Source: Prostheceraeus crozeri (Eukaryota > Platyhelminthes > Polycladida > Euryleptidae). Taken from it: 64,000 nt of DNA. Made by a program: the position numbers and the translations under genes. Location: positions 62,001 to 126,000 of the forward strand of contig CAJQUW010003440.1 of NCBI GenBank assembly GCA_907163375.1, written 5' to 3'. How positions within the stretch are numbered: the first letter of the stretch is position 1; each line of letters begins with the position of its first letter. Under the pieces are notes generated by a model. That model saw only the letters and a list, made by a program, of their open reading frames with translations, had not been told where the DNA came from and searched no databases. This document shows, piece by piece, positions 50,738-62,065 of this stretch.

Positions 50738-50805
50738 CAAGGGACAAAGTCCCCCCAGCGTAGCGACCAGGGGACAAAGCCCCCCCCCCCAGCGTAGCGA
50801 CCAGG
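50738..50805 (-). repeat. GC-rich duplicated hairpin insert inside polB
   Basis: Two copies of a ~30-bp unit reading, on this strand, CCTGGTCGCTACGCTGGGGG then a GGGGACTTTGTCCC hairpin. It is strikingly GC-rich in AT-rich coding sequence and interrupts an otherwise conserved palm region. Confidence 0.8.
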
Positions 50806-51511
50806 TAAATACTGTTTTAATATTGGTAACAAGATGCTACAAAATGGCGATATGTATTTTCTTATATTTGTTGAAACTCTTCCACCTTTAACAGATTTTC
50901 TAATATAATTTCTAGCCCATAAATCTATATGAGAATGAATATTTATATTGTCATTTTGTACGCTTTTCATCCAACCGTAAAATGTTAAAGCAGAGGATGT
51001 CAAATTAGTAGTTATATCTTCACCAACTAAATCTTGCATAACATTATTATATTTGTAGATACAAAAAGCTAAAGAAAGAATATGGTAACTAAATATGGTC
51101 TCCATTCATTTTCTTTTTCTTTATAATTTTCATGTGTTATGTCTCCAATTTCATAATTTAATTTACACACATTCGTAGGAATTTTAAAATTCTCACACCA
51201 TTTAGAAAGACTTGTTTTTACATGTTGATAACTACATTTCATTATAATAGTTTGAAGTGCTAATTTACGTGAAGGTGAATCTTTTTTCATATTGTTTTTA
51301 AATCTAAAAGATTTTTTAATGTATCTACTAACACATTCAGTTGTATAAGGATTTTGTAATGAAGCAGTAAATATTCCTCTTGAAGTTTTAAGAGGTGGTT
51401 TAGATAATTTAAAATTAGCTTTTATCGGAAAATAGGAATCAAAACCTGATGAATTGTGAGCTATTAAAGTTACTCTCGAATAATTAAATTTTCCAAGAGT
51501 TTTAAAAAATT

Positions 51512-51562
51512 GATGGATCGGACATACGTCCTCTGGGTTTCCCCCGATCGGACATTCATCAT
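51512..51562 (-). repeat. GC-rich hairpin insert inside polB exonuclease region
   Basis: Contains two GATCGGAC blocks around CATACGTCC and GGGTTTCCCCC, i.e. short stem-loop palindromes sharing the CGATCGGAC core with the repeats at 41516 and 44246. Confidence 0.6.
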
Positions 51563-52939
51563 CCTCAGTTCTCGTAAATATTTTCACACAATTTTGAAGT
51601 TCATTAAATTCTAATTCAGTTAAATTATTATACTCATTAATCTGTTTTTTAAGTTTTTTAATTTCATCTTCATCTTTTGATCGTTTAATTTTAATTTTAA
51701 TCATATCACTTAACAAACGTGTTTCTAATTCTTTCAATCTTTGTTTCGGTAAGCAACATATAAATTTATTAAAATTAATAGCTCCTACAGCATAAGGAAT
51801 AGGATGAGCCGTTGAACAGTTAGGATCAGGAAAAGTTTCGAGATCCCAAATATATGTTGAACTATAGTCAATTTTTTTCTTTGTTATGATTTTATATGGA
51901 CGCGTTGTTAGATTTTCATCAGTAACTGTTTTATATATGGGTTTGAAATTATTTTCAATTTCTCTAATAGCTTTTAATTTGTGAGATTTATTAATTAAAC
52001 AATAGTGACCAATTGTTGAACCTTCGTGAAAATAATTGTAATAAACATAATTATGAAACGTTTCAATTCCTCTAGGATTTAAATGACGATTGGCAGGACT
52101 ATAATATTGAACACATTCTCCAAAATATTTATTGAATTGAGAAAATTTGCAGTTTGACATTACTCCTGTTCTAGATGTGGCTTTCTCTTTATATAAAAAA
52201 TTATTTAACATTTCTTTCATCATTTCTCCTTGTTATTCATTAAAACCTCGTAAAACATTATAACATTTAATAAAACAAAAATCTTCAGAAGGAATATAAC
52301 AATATTCACCGAAATATTCTTTGATTCTATATTTCATATTAATCCCTGCCCCTCTATGCGATCTTTGTACTAACTTCATTCCAAAATCTTCATATTTAAT
52401 ATTACCTGTAAAAATCCATTCGTTAGCATCGGATTTCTCATCCAGATTCGAAAACCATATTTCAAATGAATTTTTATTATAGAAGGTTACGTAAAAATTT
52501 TGAATTATATTTTCCTGATCTTTAATAACTTTTCCAAGTAAATTAATAATTTTACCATTTGCTAAAAGTTTCCGCATATCATTTACTACATTAATAAAAG
52601 ATACATTTTCACATTTAATTTCATTTGGATTAGATAAATGACATAAATCATCACCAAGTTCATCCTTAATTCTATCATCAAAAAAGATATCAGTAATAGG
52701 AGTTTCTAATATTTCTTTTGTTCCACTTTTGTTTTTTAATATTACGTCTAATACTACGCCTAGTACGTTTCTGTTTTTTAATACGTTTACTACGTTTGCT
52801 ATGTTTAATTTGTGCATCAAACCCAGCAGTTTGTTTCTTGATTAATTCATCAATCCTAGACGTTTGTCCGAGAGACATTTCACGATTCATATTTTTAAAA
52901 AGAAAAAATGAATTTTTACATAGAACCTCGGTTCCGTTT

Positions 52940-53245
52940 TTACATATACACAGGAATATGTAATTGATGTAATGTTTCTAATTCATGTGTTGTTAAATGT
53001 TCTTTCTTAACCAACCACCATAAATTATTATACGCCAAAAATACTCGGAAACTTCTTAAACAAAGTGGAAAGTCTTTTGTTTTAACACACGGTTTAATAG
53101 CATGTTTTGTTTTATAATCTGTAACGAGCGCTACGTATTTATGATGATAATGAAATCCAACTTCTTTCTTCGAATTTACAGGATTTGTAGGATGACGATA
53201 ATCTTTTAAAACTGGTACATGTTCTATCTTGTAAGCATCCAACAT
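52940..53245 (-). CDS. Hypothetical protein between polB and ATPase
   Basis: About 101 residues from the ATG at 53245 (open to 53311). Unrecognised; rich in His, Lys and aromatic residues (EVGFHYHHKYVALVTDY), no clear motif. The frame is intact. Confidence 0.45.
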   Translation of the reverse strand: MLDAYKIEHVPVLKDYRHPTNPVNSKKEVGFHYHHKYVALVTDYKTKHAIKPCVKTKDFPLCLRSFRVFLAYNNLWWLVKKEHLTTHELETLHQLHIPVYM

Positions 53246-53353
53246 ATTTTTTTTATTTTTATTAACAAAAAATTTATAAGAAAAAATTATTCGGTCAATC
53301 CGTTCGATCACTCCCCAAAAATATTTTCTATCGACTTTCAGTCGGGGCGAAGC

Positions 53354-54121
53354 TTAGTCAGAGAACAAATCTTCTATAGCTCTATCATGAATTTTTTTAT
53401 CAATATTAATTGTAATGAAGCCATAATCTTTTGACCAAGCATTGTTACACGATTGTTTAAATTCATCTTTATTTCTTACACATAAATCTCTTAACAAATC
53501 ACTTAAGTTTCTTGCATTTATTTCAAATAGTATAAATATATTTGCATTCTTTGTAATAACACTTCCGTCTAATGAATACATACTTTGTGTTAAATAAAAA
53601 ACACTACAGTTATTATGTCTACCTCTTGTGAAATAATTTCTCTGAACTGACTGATTTCAATCATTAACACAATCATCAAAAATTACACAATGTTTCATTG
53701 TTTTATCTAGTTTACTAGGATCTTGCATATTACCACTATCATTTATTAATTGTATCTTTATATGCTTATTTTTATTGGATTCTATTAACTGATTATTTTT
53801 TGCTGCTTCTTCACACCACGAACTTATTTCTTCTTCATATTCAGAATTTTCATATTCTTTGAATAATGAAGCAATTGCTGTTTTTTAAAGATTATTTTCA
53901 AATCCATATTTTAAAAATTGATAGACGGGTTGTTCTGCTGTTGTTGTATAAATTATAAGATTGTTATAATCCAAAAAATTTGGAGTCGTTAAAATTTTGA
54001 ATAATAGATACGTTTTTCCACATCCTGATCTTCCACAAATAACTGACAAAACTTTATTCGATAAATTTGGATGATGATTAAATTTGAGTTTTTTTTTATT
54101 TAATGGGGGGACTTCACTCAT
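53354..54121 (-). pseudogene. Packaging ATPase, Polinton 2, two in-frame stops
   Basis: 256 codons in one frame from the ATG at 54121. Walker A is CGRSGCGKTYL and Walker B is HCVIFDDCVND. YLTQSMYSLDGS follows in the sensor position. TAA (53885-53887) and TGA (53657-53659) interrupt it without any frame change. Same family as 33929-34486 in Polinton 1 but clearly divergent. Confidence 0.8.
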
Positions 54122-54182
54122 TTTTTAATACACAAATTTATTTTTATTTTAAAAGAAGAAGAAGAAAATTAAACTTCTCTAG

Positions 54183-54236
54183 CTTCGCGTGGGAGTTTAT
54201 ACCTCTCGAACGGGAGTTTATACCTCCCGAACCAAA
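54183..54236. repeat. GC-rich double hairpin repeat
   Basis: GGGAGTTTATACCTC/TCCCGAAC occurs twice in tandem; each copy forms a GGGAG..CTCCC stem. It overlaps the 3' end of the minor capsid gene. Confidence 0.7.
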
Positions 54237-55021
54237 AGATCTATCATAATCTCTTCACCTCCAAAATTTATTTCTTGTCCTTTTTCATCAGTGATTCTCA
54301 TGTTAATGTTGTTAATAGTTTTTCTTGTAATAGGGAAATATATTAATGTTTGTGGAATTTTATTTAGTCTATAACCAATGGGTACAGTAAAAGCTGGAAA
54401 ACTGAAAATTAAATTTGATAATTTACCATTTATATATCCTCCTTCAATAATGTCACAATGTACAACAATTGAATTTATTTCAGTTATTTTTGGAATCTTC
54501 TCACCTAAATGATAACCTTGACTATAGGTTTGTTTATTAAATCCTAATAGCTTTGACAATGATCTATCATGATTAAAATCAACTTGATGATTTTCGTCTA
54601 AAGTAAGAGAAAATTTATTAACTGCCGGTTCAACTGCAAAATGTAATTGTTTCTTATCTTTAAATGGTATACCTAAATTTCTCTTAATTTCATTTGATAT
54701 TGATTCAACTTCGTAAGAACCAGGAAGAAAAGTTAGTATTTTCCGTGTTTTGCCTTTATCAGTAGAATATCTAAATTGATCATTCACATCTTTGATAACG
54801 TTTTGAATAGTGTTAAATGTGGAGAAACTAGTCAATGCAATTTGATAATTTTTATTTTGCTCTAAATGTAGAATGGGTTCTAAATTACAAGTGTGTGATG
54901 AAGTAGTTGTTATAATTTTTAACGTCGTACTAAATTTTGATGAACCCAAAATCTCTGTTAGATTTTCTAAATGATTATTAATTTTGTCTAAATCTGCTGA
55001 TGATAATTCTCTCGAAGACAT
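54218..55021 (-). CDS. Minor capsid (penton-like) protein, Polinton 2
   Basis: 267 residues, intact. Beta-rich, with LTFLPGSYEVESI in the first half and SKLLGF in the middle. The terminal block (LIYFPITRKTIN, then MRITDEKGQEINFGGEEIMI) is typical of the vertex/minor capsid proteins of Polintons. The longer paralogues in Polinton 1 share the LLGF-to-end layout. The assignment rests on this pattern and gene neighbourhood. Confidence 0.65.
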   Translation of the reverse strand: MSSRELSSADLDKINNHLENLTEILGSSKFSTTLKIITTTSSHTCNLEPILHLEQNKNYQIALTSFSTFNTIQNVIKDVNDQFRYSTDKGKTRKILTFLPGSYEVESISNEIKRNLGIPFKDKKQLHFAVEPAVNKFSLTLDENHQVDFNHDRSLSKLLGFNKQTYSQGYHLGEKIPKITEINSIVVHCDIIEGGYINGKLSNLIFSFPAFTVPIGYRLNKIPQTLIYFPITRKTINNINMRITDEKGQEINFGGEEIMIDLLVREV

Positions 55022-55064
55022 TTTTTAGTTAAAATTTTGAATAAATATTTTTTTATAAAAAAAA

Positions 55065-55883
55065 TTAAAAACAACAACATATTTCAGCTATGCTTTTATA
55101 ATCCTCTTCATTTAGAATCTTCTTTTCTAACAGTCTTTTCAATATAGAATGAATTTCATTGAAACTAGAATTATGTCCTTCTTTTATTGCAGATATTAAA
55201 ATATTTAATCTATTTAGTAATTCTTGTGGATCATCTGGCAAGAATACAGTTGTTTCAGATTTAAAACCTTTTCCTACTTTAACTCCCGTTGATAATAAAT
55301 TTTCTAATTGTTCATAACGTCTTAGAGATTTTACTGCACCAACTCTATCTAACATAGCTTTATATTTTATGAGATCATCTACAGCATAATTATTTAAATC
55401 TGCTCCCCTTAAAAGATCAACAAAATTTCTATCTAAATTAAAAGGAGATTTATCTGGTGAAAAAATTAAACCTCGAAAAGGTTGTGGAAATATTTCTTTT
55501 TGTCCGAGATAAAATCTAGGTATTGTTTTTCCATCTATAAATGAAATAGAATGTTCAAATTGCATAGATTTTGGTAATTTCTTATTAATGTTTGATTCTA
55601 GTAATCCATAGTCATCTAATATAGTTTTGTGCTCTGGATCTGTTATATTAATTTGTTTATCATTATTTGTACTTTCTTTTTCAAGAATTTTAAATGGTTT
55701 CATAGTTTTCTCAAAATCAGTTTTTACTTGCTCGGTTTGCTGCATTTTTTCAAACATATCAGATTGAATACCAGCTTTTATCATTCTATGTTGAAGATGA
55801 TTTTCTTTCATAATATTTCTTTGTTTTATTAACTCTTCTAATTGTTTTATTCTTTTAAAATTATCAGCTCTAATTTTATCCAT
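55065..55883 (-). CDS. Conserved hypothetical Polinton protein (helical)
   Basis: About 272 residues from the ATG at 55883 (open to 55949). Helical N-terminal half with coiled-coil character. Then DDYGLLESN, FYLGQKEIFPQPFRGLIFSP and a helical C-terminus with SLRRYEQLENLL. Polintons commonly carry a protein of this layout near the minor capsid gene; its role in the virion is unknown. Confidence 0.55.
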   Translation of the reverse strand: MDKIRADNFKRIKQLEELIKQRNIMKENHLQHRMIKAGIQSDMFEKMQQTEQVKTDFEKTMKPFKILEKESTNNDKQINITDPEHKTILDDYGLLESNINKKLPKSMQFEHSISFIDGKTIPRFYLGQKEIFPQPFRGLIFSPDKSPFNLDRNFVDLLRGADLNNYAVDDLIKYKAMLDRVGAVKSLRRYEQLENLLSTGVKVGKGFKSETTVFLPDDPQELLNRLNILISAIKEGHNSSFNEIHSILKRLLEKKILNEEDYKSIAEICCCF

Positions 55884-55885
55884 TT

Positions 55886-56699
55886 TTAAAATATAATATT
55901 TGAACTTTGTGGTAACATTGGAATACAGCAAAAACATTTTACTGAACAAATTATGTTTTTATTGCTTTGTTGTCTGACATCTTTTCGTTTAAAGTTTTCT
56001 CGTTTTAAGTTTTGTCTAATAAAGTTTTGTTTAATAAAGTTTTGCTTAAATTTTCGCTTAAAGTTTTTAGCTCTTCCAAAAAAAAATTTTGTCATTTTCT
56101 TCATTAGAAATTTTACCATCACTCGAAATTTTGCCATCCTGTTTATTCTTATCATCAACTTTTTCTGACTGTAATTGAAATGATATTTGATTTACTTCAT
56201 TAGCTATTTGATCAAATTTTTCAATCTCATCTAACGTAATAACATTGTCATCACATACTCTTTGAAAGTAGTAATGTAGTTTATCATAGACTTCTTTAAT
56301 ATGTAAATGCTTAGTTTTTAATGATTTTCGTTTCTTAGTTATTAAAGATTTATCTAACATTGTAACAAGTGAAGTTGCAAAAACACCTGTACCTGTTAAA
56401 GCTGTAGCAACTACTGGAATTACTAAAACACCTAAAGATATAACAATTGTTAAAGCACTTAAACTTATTGTTAAGAATATGCCAATTCCTTGTGTTACAT
56501 TCTTAACTTTGGTCCATCTCTTTCTTAATTTTTTATAATGCTCTAATCTTAATAATAATTGAGATTCCTTATCTTTCATATACCTAACTCTATCCTTGTG
56601 TTTTTCTTTATTCAATTCAGTTATTTTTAACTGTGATAACGAAGGTTATATTCTTGCGGTTTCTTCCACTTTTGTTTCATCCACTTTTGTTTCTTCCAT
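55886..56699 (-). pseudogene. Membrane protein with coiled coil, early in-frame stop
   Basis: The ATG at 56699 is followed by repeated EETKVDETKV, a TAA at codon 18 (56646-56648), then the same frame open to 56067. A basic coiled-coil start (HYKKLRKRW) leads to two adjacent hydrophobic spans (GIFLTISLSALTIVISLGVL, then IPVVATALTGTGVFATSLV) and a helical tail with a D-x-N-x-I-T-x-x-E pattern. A frame change near 56085 leads into a K/N/F repeat tail (55990-56075). Similar two-span helical proteins occur in other Polintons; function unknown. Confidence 0.55.
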
Positions 56700-57140
56700 T
56701 TTTAAAGAAATATTTTGAATACAATCCTCTGGTATATTGAGACTACGTGATATTTTGAGACAACTTAAATTTTCGTCTGCCTAAATTTTCGGCCTTCGGC
56801 TACGTGATATTTTTCGTCCACGTGATATTTTTCAGATTACGTGATATTTTAAGACCGCCTAAATTTTCGTCCACGTGATATTTTGAAACCACCTAAATTT
56901 TCGATTACGTGATATTTTGAGACCGCCTAAATTTTTGAATTTTTGAATTTTTTTTGAAAATTTGTCACTACCTAAATTTTCGCCCTTCGGCCTTCGGCCA
57001 CGTGAAATTCGAAGTCTACCTAAATTTTTGAAATTTTTGAAATTTTGATTTTTTGAAAAAACCCGCAAAAGTGTGACATCCGGCGCAAGCGAAGCGAAGC
57101 AAAGCGAAGCGTTGCGCCGGATGTCACACTATATACTACT
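56697..57140 (-). repeat. Polinton 2 right TIR with terminal hairpin
   Basis: Complement of 40026-40475, including the GTGACATCCGGCGC hairpin at 57068-57128. It ends at 57140 and is followed by gaaatg. Confidence 0.85.
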
Positions 57141-57146
57141 GAAATG

Positions 57147-59902
57147 ACCGTGATGTATTTCGCTCCTATCCGAATATAGAGCAACTGATCGTCACAAGAA
57201 AATCCTAAGTGCCCAATCGCTACCTAGAATAAAGATTTTAAGATATAGAAGTGGATCTAGGTCTATTTGTGATTGCAGAATTGATGTAGTTCATTATTTC
57301 GATATATTTATGTTTATGTGAGATAAAAATGGGAAGTGTTTGTAGTATGTCTATAATAAGCGTATTTTTAAGCTGAATAGGCCTATTTTTAAATAGGATA
57401 CATACATGAAATGCTACAACTGATCTATATTCAAAAACAGAATTAGCCTATTTTACAAAATGCGAACGTGTTAGAGAAAAGAATATCAGAATTAGGCCCT
57501 AAATATCGTAAAGGTTTCTCGTTCTTTCTGGGCGTAGACCCTTTCCTCTGATTGACTTGAAATTACATCTAGCTGTTGTTAATCGATCGAAATCCATGAA
57601 CTCGAAACGAGCTTGGATCTTGAGCATTGTACTCTATTGTCGTTTGAGACATCTATGATTTCAAAATATGTTGGTGACGATTTTACTGACACAGGAGTGC
57701 GCAGGAGTGCATCAAAAACTTAAGTGGCAGAAGTCAAACTTTTGCTCGTTGTCGCACTTATCCCGATGGGCCATGTCGCATTTACCCCGGACCTGGTTTT
57801 CACTACCAAAATCGATCGGGATTCGTAAATGATGAAGAGATATCGATCGAATCTGCTATTTCGTGTGGATGAACTTGACATCTTACTGTGATCTAAAAGA
57901 TCGCCCATATTTAATTCCAGCTTGCTTCTCTTGACAGCTAACAAAATTTGTTGCAGAGTATAGCAAATAAGGCCCAACTTTAAAAAAACTGCCAAATCGG
58001 TCACCAAGAGCCAGGGTAGTATGCAATACTTTTGCGAGATAAAATACCTTAGAGATTAGCTATCGATGTAGGTATGGATGCAACTGAACGGTTTCTTGGC
58101 TATGAGTTATTGGTTCTGGCTACAACCTAGTCGCATTTACCTCATGTTGCATTTCCCTAAGCCAGCCTATCGTAATAAGGAATCCTGGAATAGTTTTATA
58201 CACTGCATGTTCAATATTTTCATCTACAATCAACGATCAAGGTCACTTAACTATCACATGTAGATTTAAAAATTTGGCGGATGACTGAATGGTCGCAATT
58301 CCATCTTTTGCAGCGAATTGCGTGTATTTGTGTTTCTTAATCTATGCGCGACTGTATATGTTTAAATGGCACATAGAACTGCAAACTTTCACATAGGAAA
58401 ATGAAGTAATATGCAAGTTTGCTGGGTTTACATTCATTTATACAGCATCATTTAATTAGTATTAGCACACAAGAAGATCTAATTGTTCAAATATTTGACG
58501 ATGAACAAACCAACAAAAATGAGATTAACATTGAATATAGCCCTTAAGTTTTATATGTCAACATTTTATGGCTACTGAACTGAGAATCTAACTAACCTGG
58601 CTGACTGTGATACAATTTTTGATGCATCTGGTGATTGTCATCATCAGTTAAGGTTCAGGAAATCAAGTTGCTATTCATTGCGGTTATTGCAATGTAGCGC
58701 ATATTTCATTTGAAGAAGCTATACTTCGAGTTGTACGACATAACTTGAAAATCAGTAGGTTGCCTTCTACAGCGCTCGTTATGACATCTGGTTCTTTCAT
58801 TTGAAATTATTCAAATTATCAACTTAGTGAGCATGCGGTCTATCTCAACATGTGTGACTGATTGCAGAGAGAATCTGTTTAACAACTTCGTTTACGACTC
58901 CTTTGCTTACATCTTTGATCGATAAGTCTTCAACATTTTTTGAGTGTGTGAACAAGTGACTGAACACGAAATTGGAATATTTTGGCCTCTACTTTATTCC
59001 GCTTGTCATGAGCATTATGAGGTTTGTTGTAATTGATCCTATCCCGACCATTTCCTTTTGTCTTTTAAAAATTTTATCACTTGGTCACATTGTTAGTCAT
59101 TAAAGGTTCATCGTATAGGCTATACGTAAACCTACACAATTCTTAGTTTTATACCTTTGAAGTTTTCCGGATTTTACTAATACCTAAAATTCACATATGT
59201 AGACAAACATTTTTCCCTTTGTATTCTACGGATTCCATTGTTTCATCCTATCAGCTGGACTATGGAAAAAGCATATGCAGTTGTTACATTCATAATACCT
59301 TCGATTGTTTTCAAGGTATTAGTGATAAATTGCAAGCAACACTTCTATCAAGATTGTTGTTTTTTTACCGTGATTTTTAAGTGCATTTGTAATTGTTTTG
59401 ACTACAATTTGTTGGCACAACTTAGTACAGGCATTTTCAGCGATGTTCTTCTTTTCTATGCTTTGTGGTTGTTTTTCCATATGCACTTCGGACCGTCCGA
59501 TCATTATTACCTTTTTTTATAATAGTCATTCATTTATATGAATGTATTTATATAGTCATTTTTATCTTATCTGACCTTTCTATGCTGTGCTTCTTACTGT
59601 AATAGAGTATGCGGAAATTGAGAACTGGATATTTATCTGCCGGCCTTCACCCATGTCAATATTCAGATTTGGTGCAGCTATTCATTTTTGCAGTACCGCC
59701 TACGTTATACTTTCCACCCGTGCACTTTATGACGTACACGGCCTTTTTGCAGAGTTTTATGTACCATTCTCAGTAGATTTCATATTTTGATGGATAATAA
59801 TATTTCTTGAATCAATATATTGTTTTAATTGTCGTTTCAATGGTGGAAGTTAGCGATTCAACTGACAGTTGAATTTTAAAGATAAACCATCGTGTCGTTT
59901 TT
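57147..59902. other. Interior of the long-TIR element, no gene seen
   Basis: 2.76 kb of AT-rich sequence between Polinton 2 and the outer right TIR. Short open frames have no motifs and look non-coding. If a transposase existed, it is gone or unrecognisable. Confidence 0.5.
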
Positions 59903-60385
59903 GTAGTTACTGTATAATAACCGGTATTTAGCGGTCGTAGGGAGTGATGGAGTGTCGGAGAAGTGTGTGTTCAAACTCAGACTTGATTAGTAGAACACTA
60001 TTCCACCGGTTAGAGCACTGCACAAACTCATTTTCCATGTAGCACCAAGTTCATTTCTGGAAAATTTGTCATTTTTTGAAAAAATCGCTTTTTGGCAGTT
60101 TTTACCGGTTGTTCGTGTAGGGAAAGTGCTGGAAGTTGCTGTACAAACTCAGTTTTTTGTGCTTGTATGTACATTTTTCCATCGGAGTGCTGTACAAACT
60201 CACTAACTAGATAGCACCAATACTTGCACCAATTTTTCGAATTTAAAGTTGAATTTTGAAGGTGAAAGAGTTCGAATTTTGGAAAAAGGATTGTCTGTAC
60301 AAACTCTGCGTCATTAATCGTACCTGTACATGAGGTTTTCTATTCTGCACAAACCCTATTCAAAAAGTTGGTGCTAACTTCAACG
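59903..60385 (-). repeat. Right TIR of the long-TIR element
   Basis: Complement of 39348-39830, ending CTTCAACG, then the palindromic duplication acatgt. Confidence 0.85.
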
Positions 60386-60391
60386 ACATGT

Positions 60392-61445
60392 TTTGTGCTT
60401 GAAAATAATCATTTTGCATTCGAAGACAATATATATTTGCAAAGAAACGGTACGGCTATGGGACCGAAGATGCCATACTTACTTATGCTTATTACTTTTG
60501 CGATCTTAGTAATGGGATTTATTAAACATAAATTGTATAGTACCCTACAAGACCTTTACGATGATGATATTGCTACGAAAATTAAAGCAAGATGGACTCG
60601 ATACATAGATGATGGTCTGGAATAGGAATTTTGGAGATATTGAAGAATTCAGTCGTGTTTTGAATGACTTGGATAAAGACATTACATCCACAATGGAATA
60701 TAGTGAAGATTAGTTGCACTTTCTAAATGTTCAAGTTTATATATTTAATGAAGGCTTGGAGACTGATGTTTGCCGAAAGGCTACTGATAGTCAAAGCTAC
60801 GTCCCGTTCAACTCCGCCCTCCTTAAACATATTCTTAACAACATAACATTTGTTTTAGCCAAAAGAATTCATGGAATTGTTTGGAATGTTGATAGACAGA
60901 AAAATCAGCTAGCACCACTTAAAAATGGGCTGTTGAAGTCAAGATATCCAGTGAACTTTATTGATAGCGCATTTTGCGAGCTAGTAATGATAGAAGAGTT
61001 GCATGCAATAACATTGAACGTGGTCAAGGTGAAAGGGTACACATAATAAGAACAATCCTAACATTTATAAAGATGCGATCTTACCACCTTATAACACTCT
61101 TCAATTAATGAAGCCTTTTGATAAGTGCAAATTATTAAGATCATATCGGCAACCACCTTCCTTGAACAGGATTATCAGCCGGAATTATTGGCCTACCATC
61201 AATGGCATCATCAAATATGGGGATCCACGGTGTGGATCCTGTGAGACCTTAATTACAGGGAGGTTTATCACCTTCAAATTCGGCGGTGGTTATAAGACAT
61301 TTAACATAAACAAGAACTGTAGCTGTATTTCCAGCAATGCTATCTATGTGTTGAAGTGTAGGTCATTTGGGGACTTTTATGTGGGTCCGACCGGTGTCCA
61401 AAACTATATAACTGTCCACAGACAGCAGATATCTCATTGTTAGCA
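60392..61445 (+). pseudogene. Penelope-like element, 3' part: RT palm and GIY-YIG
   Basis: Resumes the PLE broken at 39341: FAFEDNIYLQRNGTAMG (~60416), then the active site RYIDDG (~60600). After several frame breaks comes the C-terminal GIY-YIG endonuclease region (CSCISSNAIYVLKC, then GDFYVGPTG, ~61315-61395) with the Cys-rich segment before it (GDPRCGSC). The presence of GIY-YIG identifies a canonical PLE. Inactive because of stops and shifts. Confidence 0.85.
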
Positions 61446-62065
61446 CATGATTTTTAACTGTGAGCAAGCATAGTGCGGACTCTGCCAAAACTGTGAGTCC
61501 AAAATTTGAGGCTGCCCCCATTTATCAACTTCATCTAGGGACATCTATGATTAAAATAAGATATCTAAGGGACGTTCAACTCCCAGAGCTGGAACTGCAC
61601 TGGACTGGAGGCCACTGACTTTGGTGGACTTGATTAATGACGATGGTGTAGGCCTATATCTGGACAAGACCACCCGGGACAAAAATTCTTGCTAATATTA
61701 CGAAGACTTGTACGGCTTGTTCAATACTTTTATCTGCATTCAAGCGTTGTACAACGATTATTCAATTATGCAAAAAAATGAAATGTCAGTTATAAGCATT
61801 CAATTACTTGATAAAGTTCAGGTATGCTTTCAAGTGCTTAATAAGTGCCCAAATATTCTTAACATGATGTAGAACAATTTTGGAAAGTTTATCGCGTTTG
61901 GAAAGAAAATCCTTTATATTCCTCTGCATACTAATGTTACTTTTAGATGAATTTCAACACATATATTGTTTGATTTGCACATTTGAACAGACAGTTCTGT
62001 GCATTTTCATGCAAGCATGTTTTACTTTAAATAGTATATAATAGTATCAAAATATCAGCAGAGTA
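61446..62065. other. No recognised gene
   Basis: Probably the PLE 3' end and flanking AT-rich DNA. Confidence 0.4.

Larger units (their letters stand above)
48296..52890 (-). pseudogene. DNA polymerase B, Polinton 2, with intein and several lesions
   Basis: The gene runs 52890 to 48296. The N-terminus is basic, then KYRIKEYFGEYCYIPSEDF. A TAA is at 52233-52235 in frame. The exonuclease region has YIWDLETF (Exo I) and LIAHNSSGFDSYF (Exo II); a frameshift near 51085 falls at Exo III. The palm follows: DATSLYPSAMY (motif A), LMNSLYGKTV (motif B), and motif C split as YTD / TDS by the intein (49841-48793). A GC-rich duplicated insertion at 50738-50805 sits in the palm, and another frameshift lies near 48430 before an acidic end. 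All active-site residues are still readable, but several lesions make this copy inactive. Confidence 0.85.
40026..57140. mobile_element. Polinton 2 (Maverick), AT-rich and decayed
   Basis: Starts AGTAGTATATAGTGTGACAT at 40026 and ends with the complement at 57140, flanked by the 6-bp duplication gaaatg (40020-40025, 57141-57146). Terminal repeats are about 445 bp. The interior of 17,115 bp is much more AT-rich than Polinton 1 and carries polB (with intein), PLA2-integrase, ATPase, protease, capsid, minor capsid and core genes. Many genes have premature stops and several have frameshifts. Confidence 0.93.
39348..60385. mobile_element. Long-TIR DNA element interrupted by Polinton 2
   Basis: The outer ends (39348-39830 and about 59903-60385) are ~483-bp inverted repeats starting CGTTGAAGTTAGCACCAAC, with internal GAGTTTGTACAG repeats. 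The 6-bp palindrome acatgt flanks both ends (39342-39347, 60386-60391). Its own interior is 39831-40025 plus 57147-59902 (about 3 kb), with no convincing transposase, so it is probably non-autonomous. The superfamily was not identified; because the duplication is palindromic, 4 bp (catg) is also possible. Confidence 0.75.

Noticed and set aside
40818..53887. An alternative genetic code (TAA/TAG as sense) in Polinton 2
   Set aside because: It would neatly explain the in-frame stops and the CAG/TAG alternation, but intact genes here (capsid 413 residues, minor capsid 267, helical protein 294) contain no internal TAA/TAG, TGA also occurs, and frameshifts are present. Decay is simpler.
57720..59522. 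Open frames of 95 and 94 codons in the long-TIR element interior
   Set aside because: No motifs, AT-driven composition, no neighbouring gene context.
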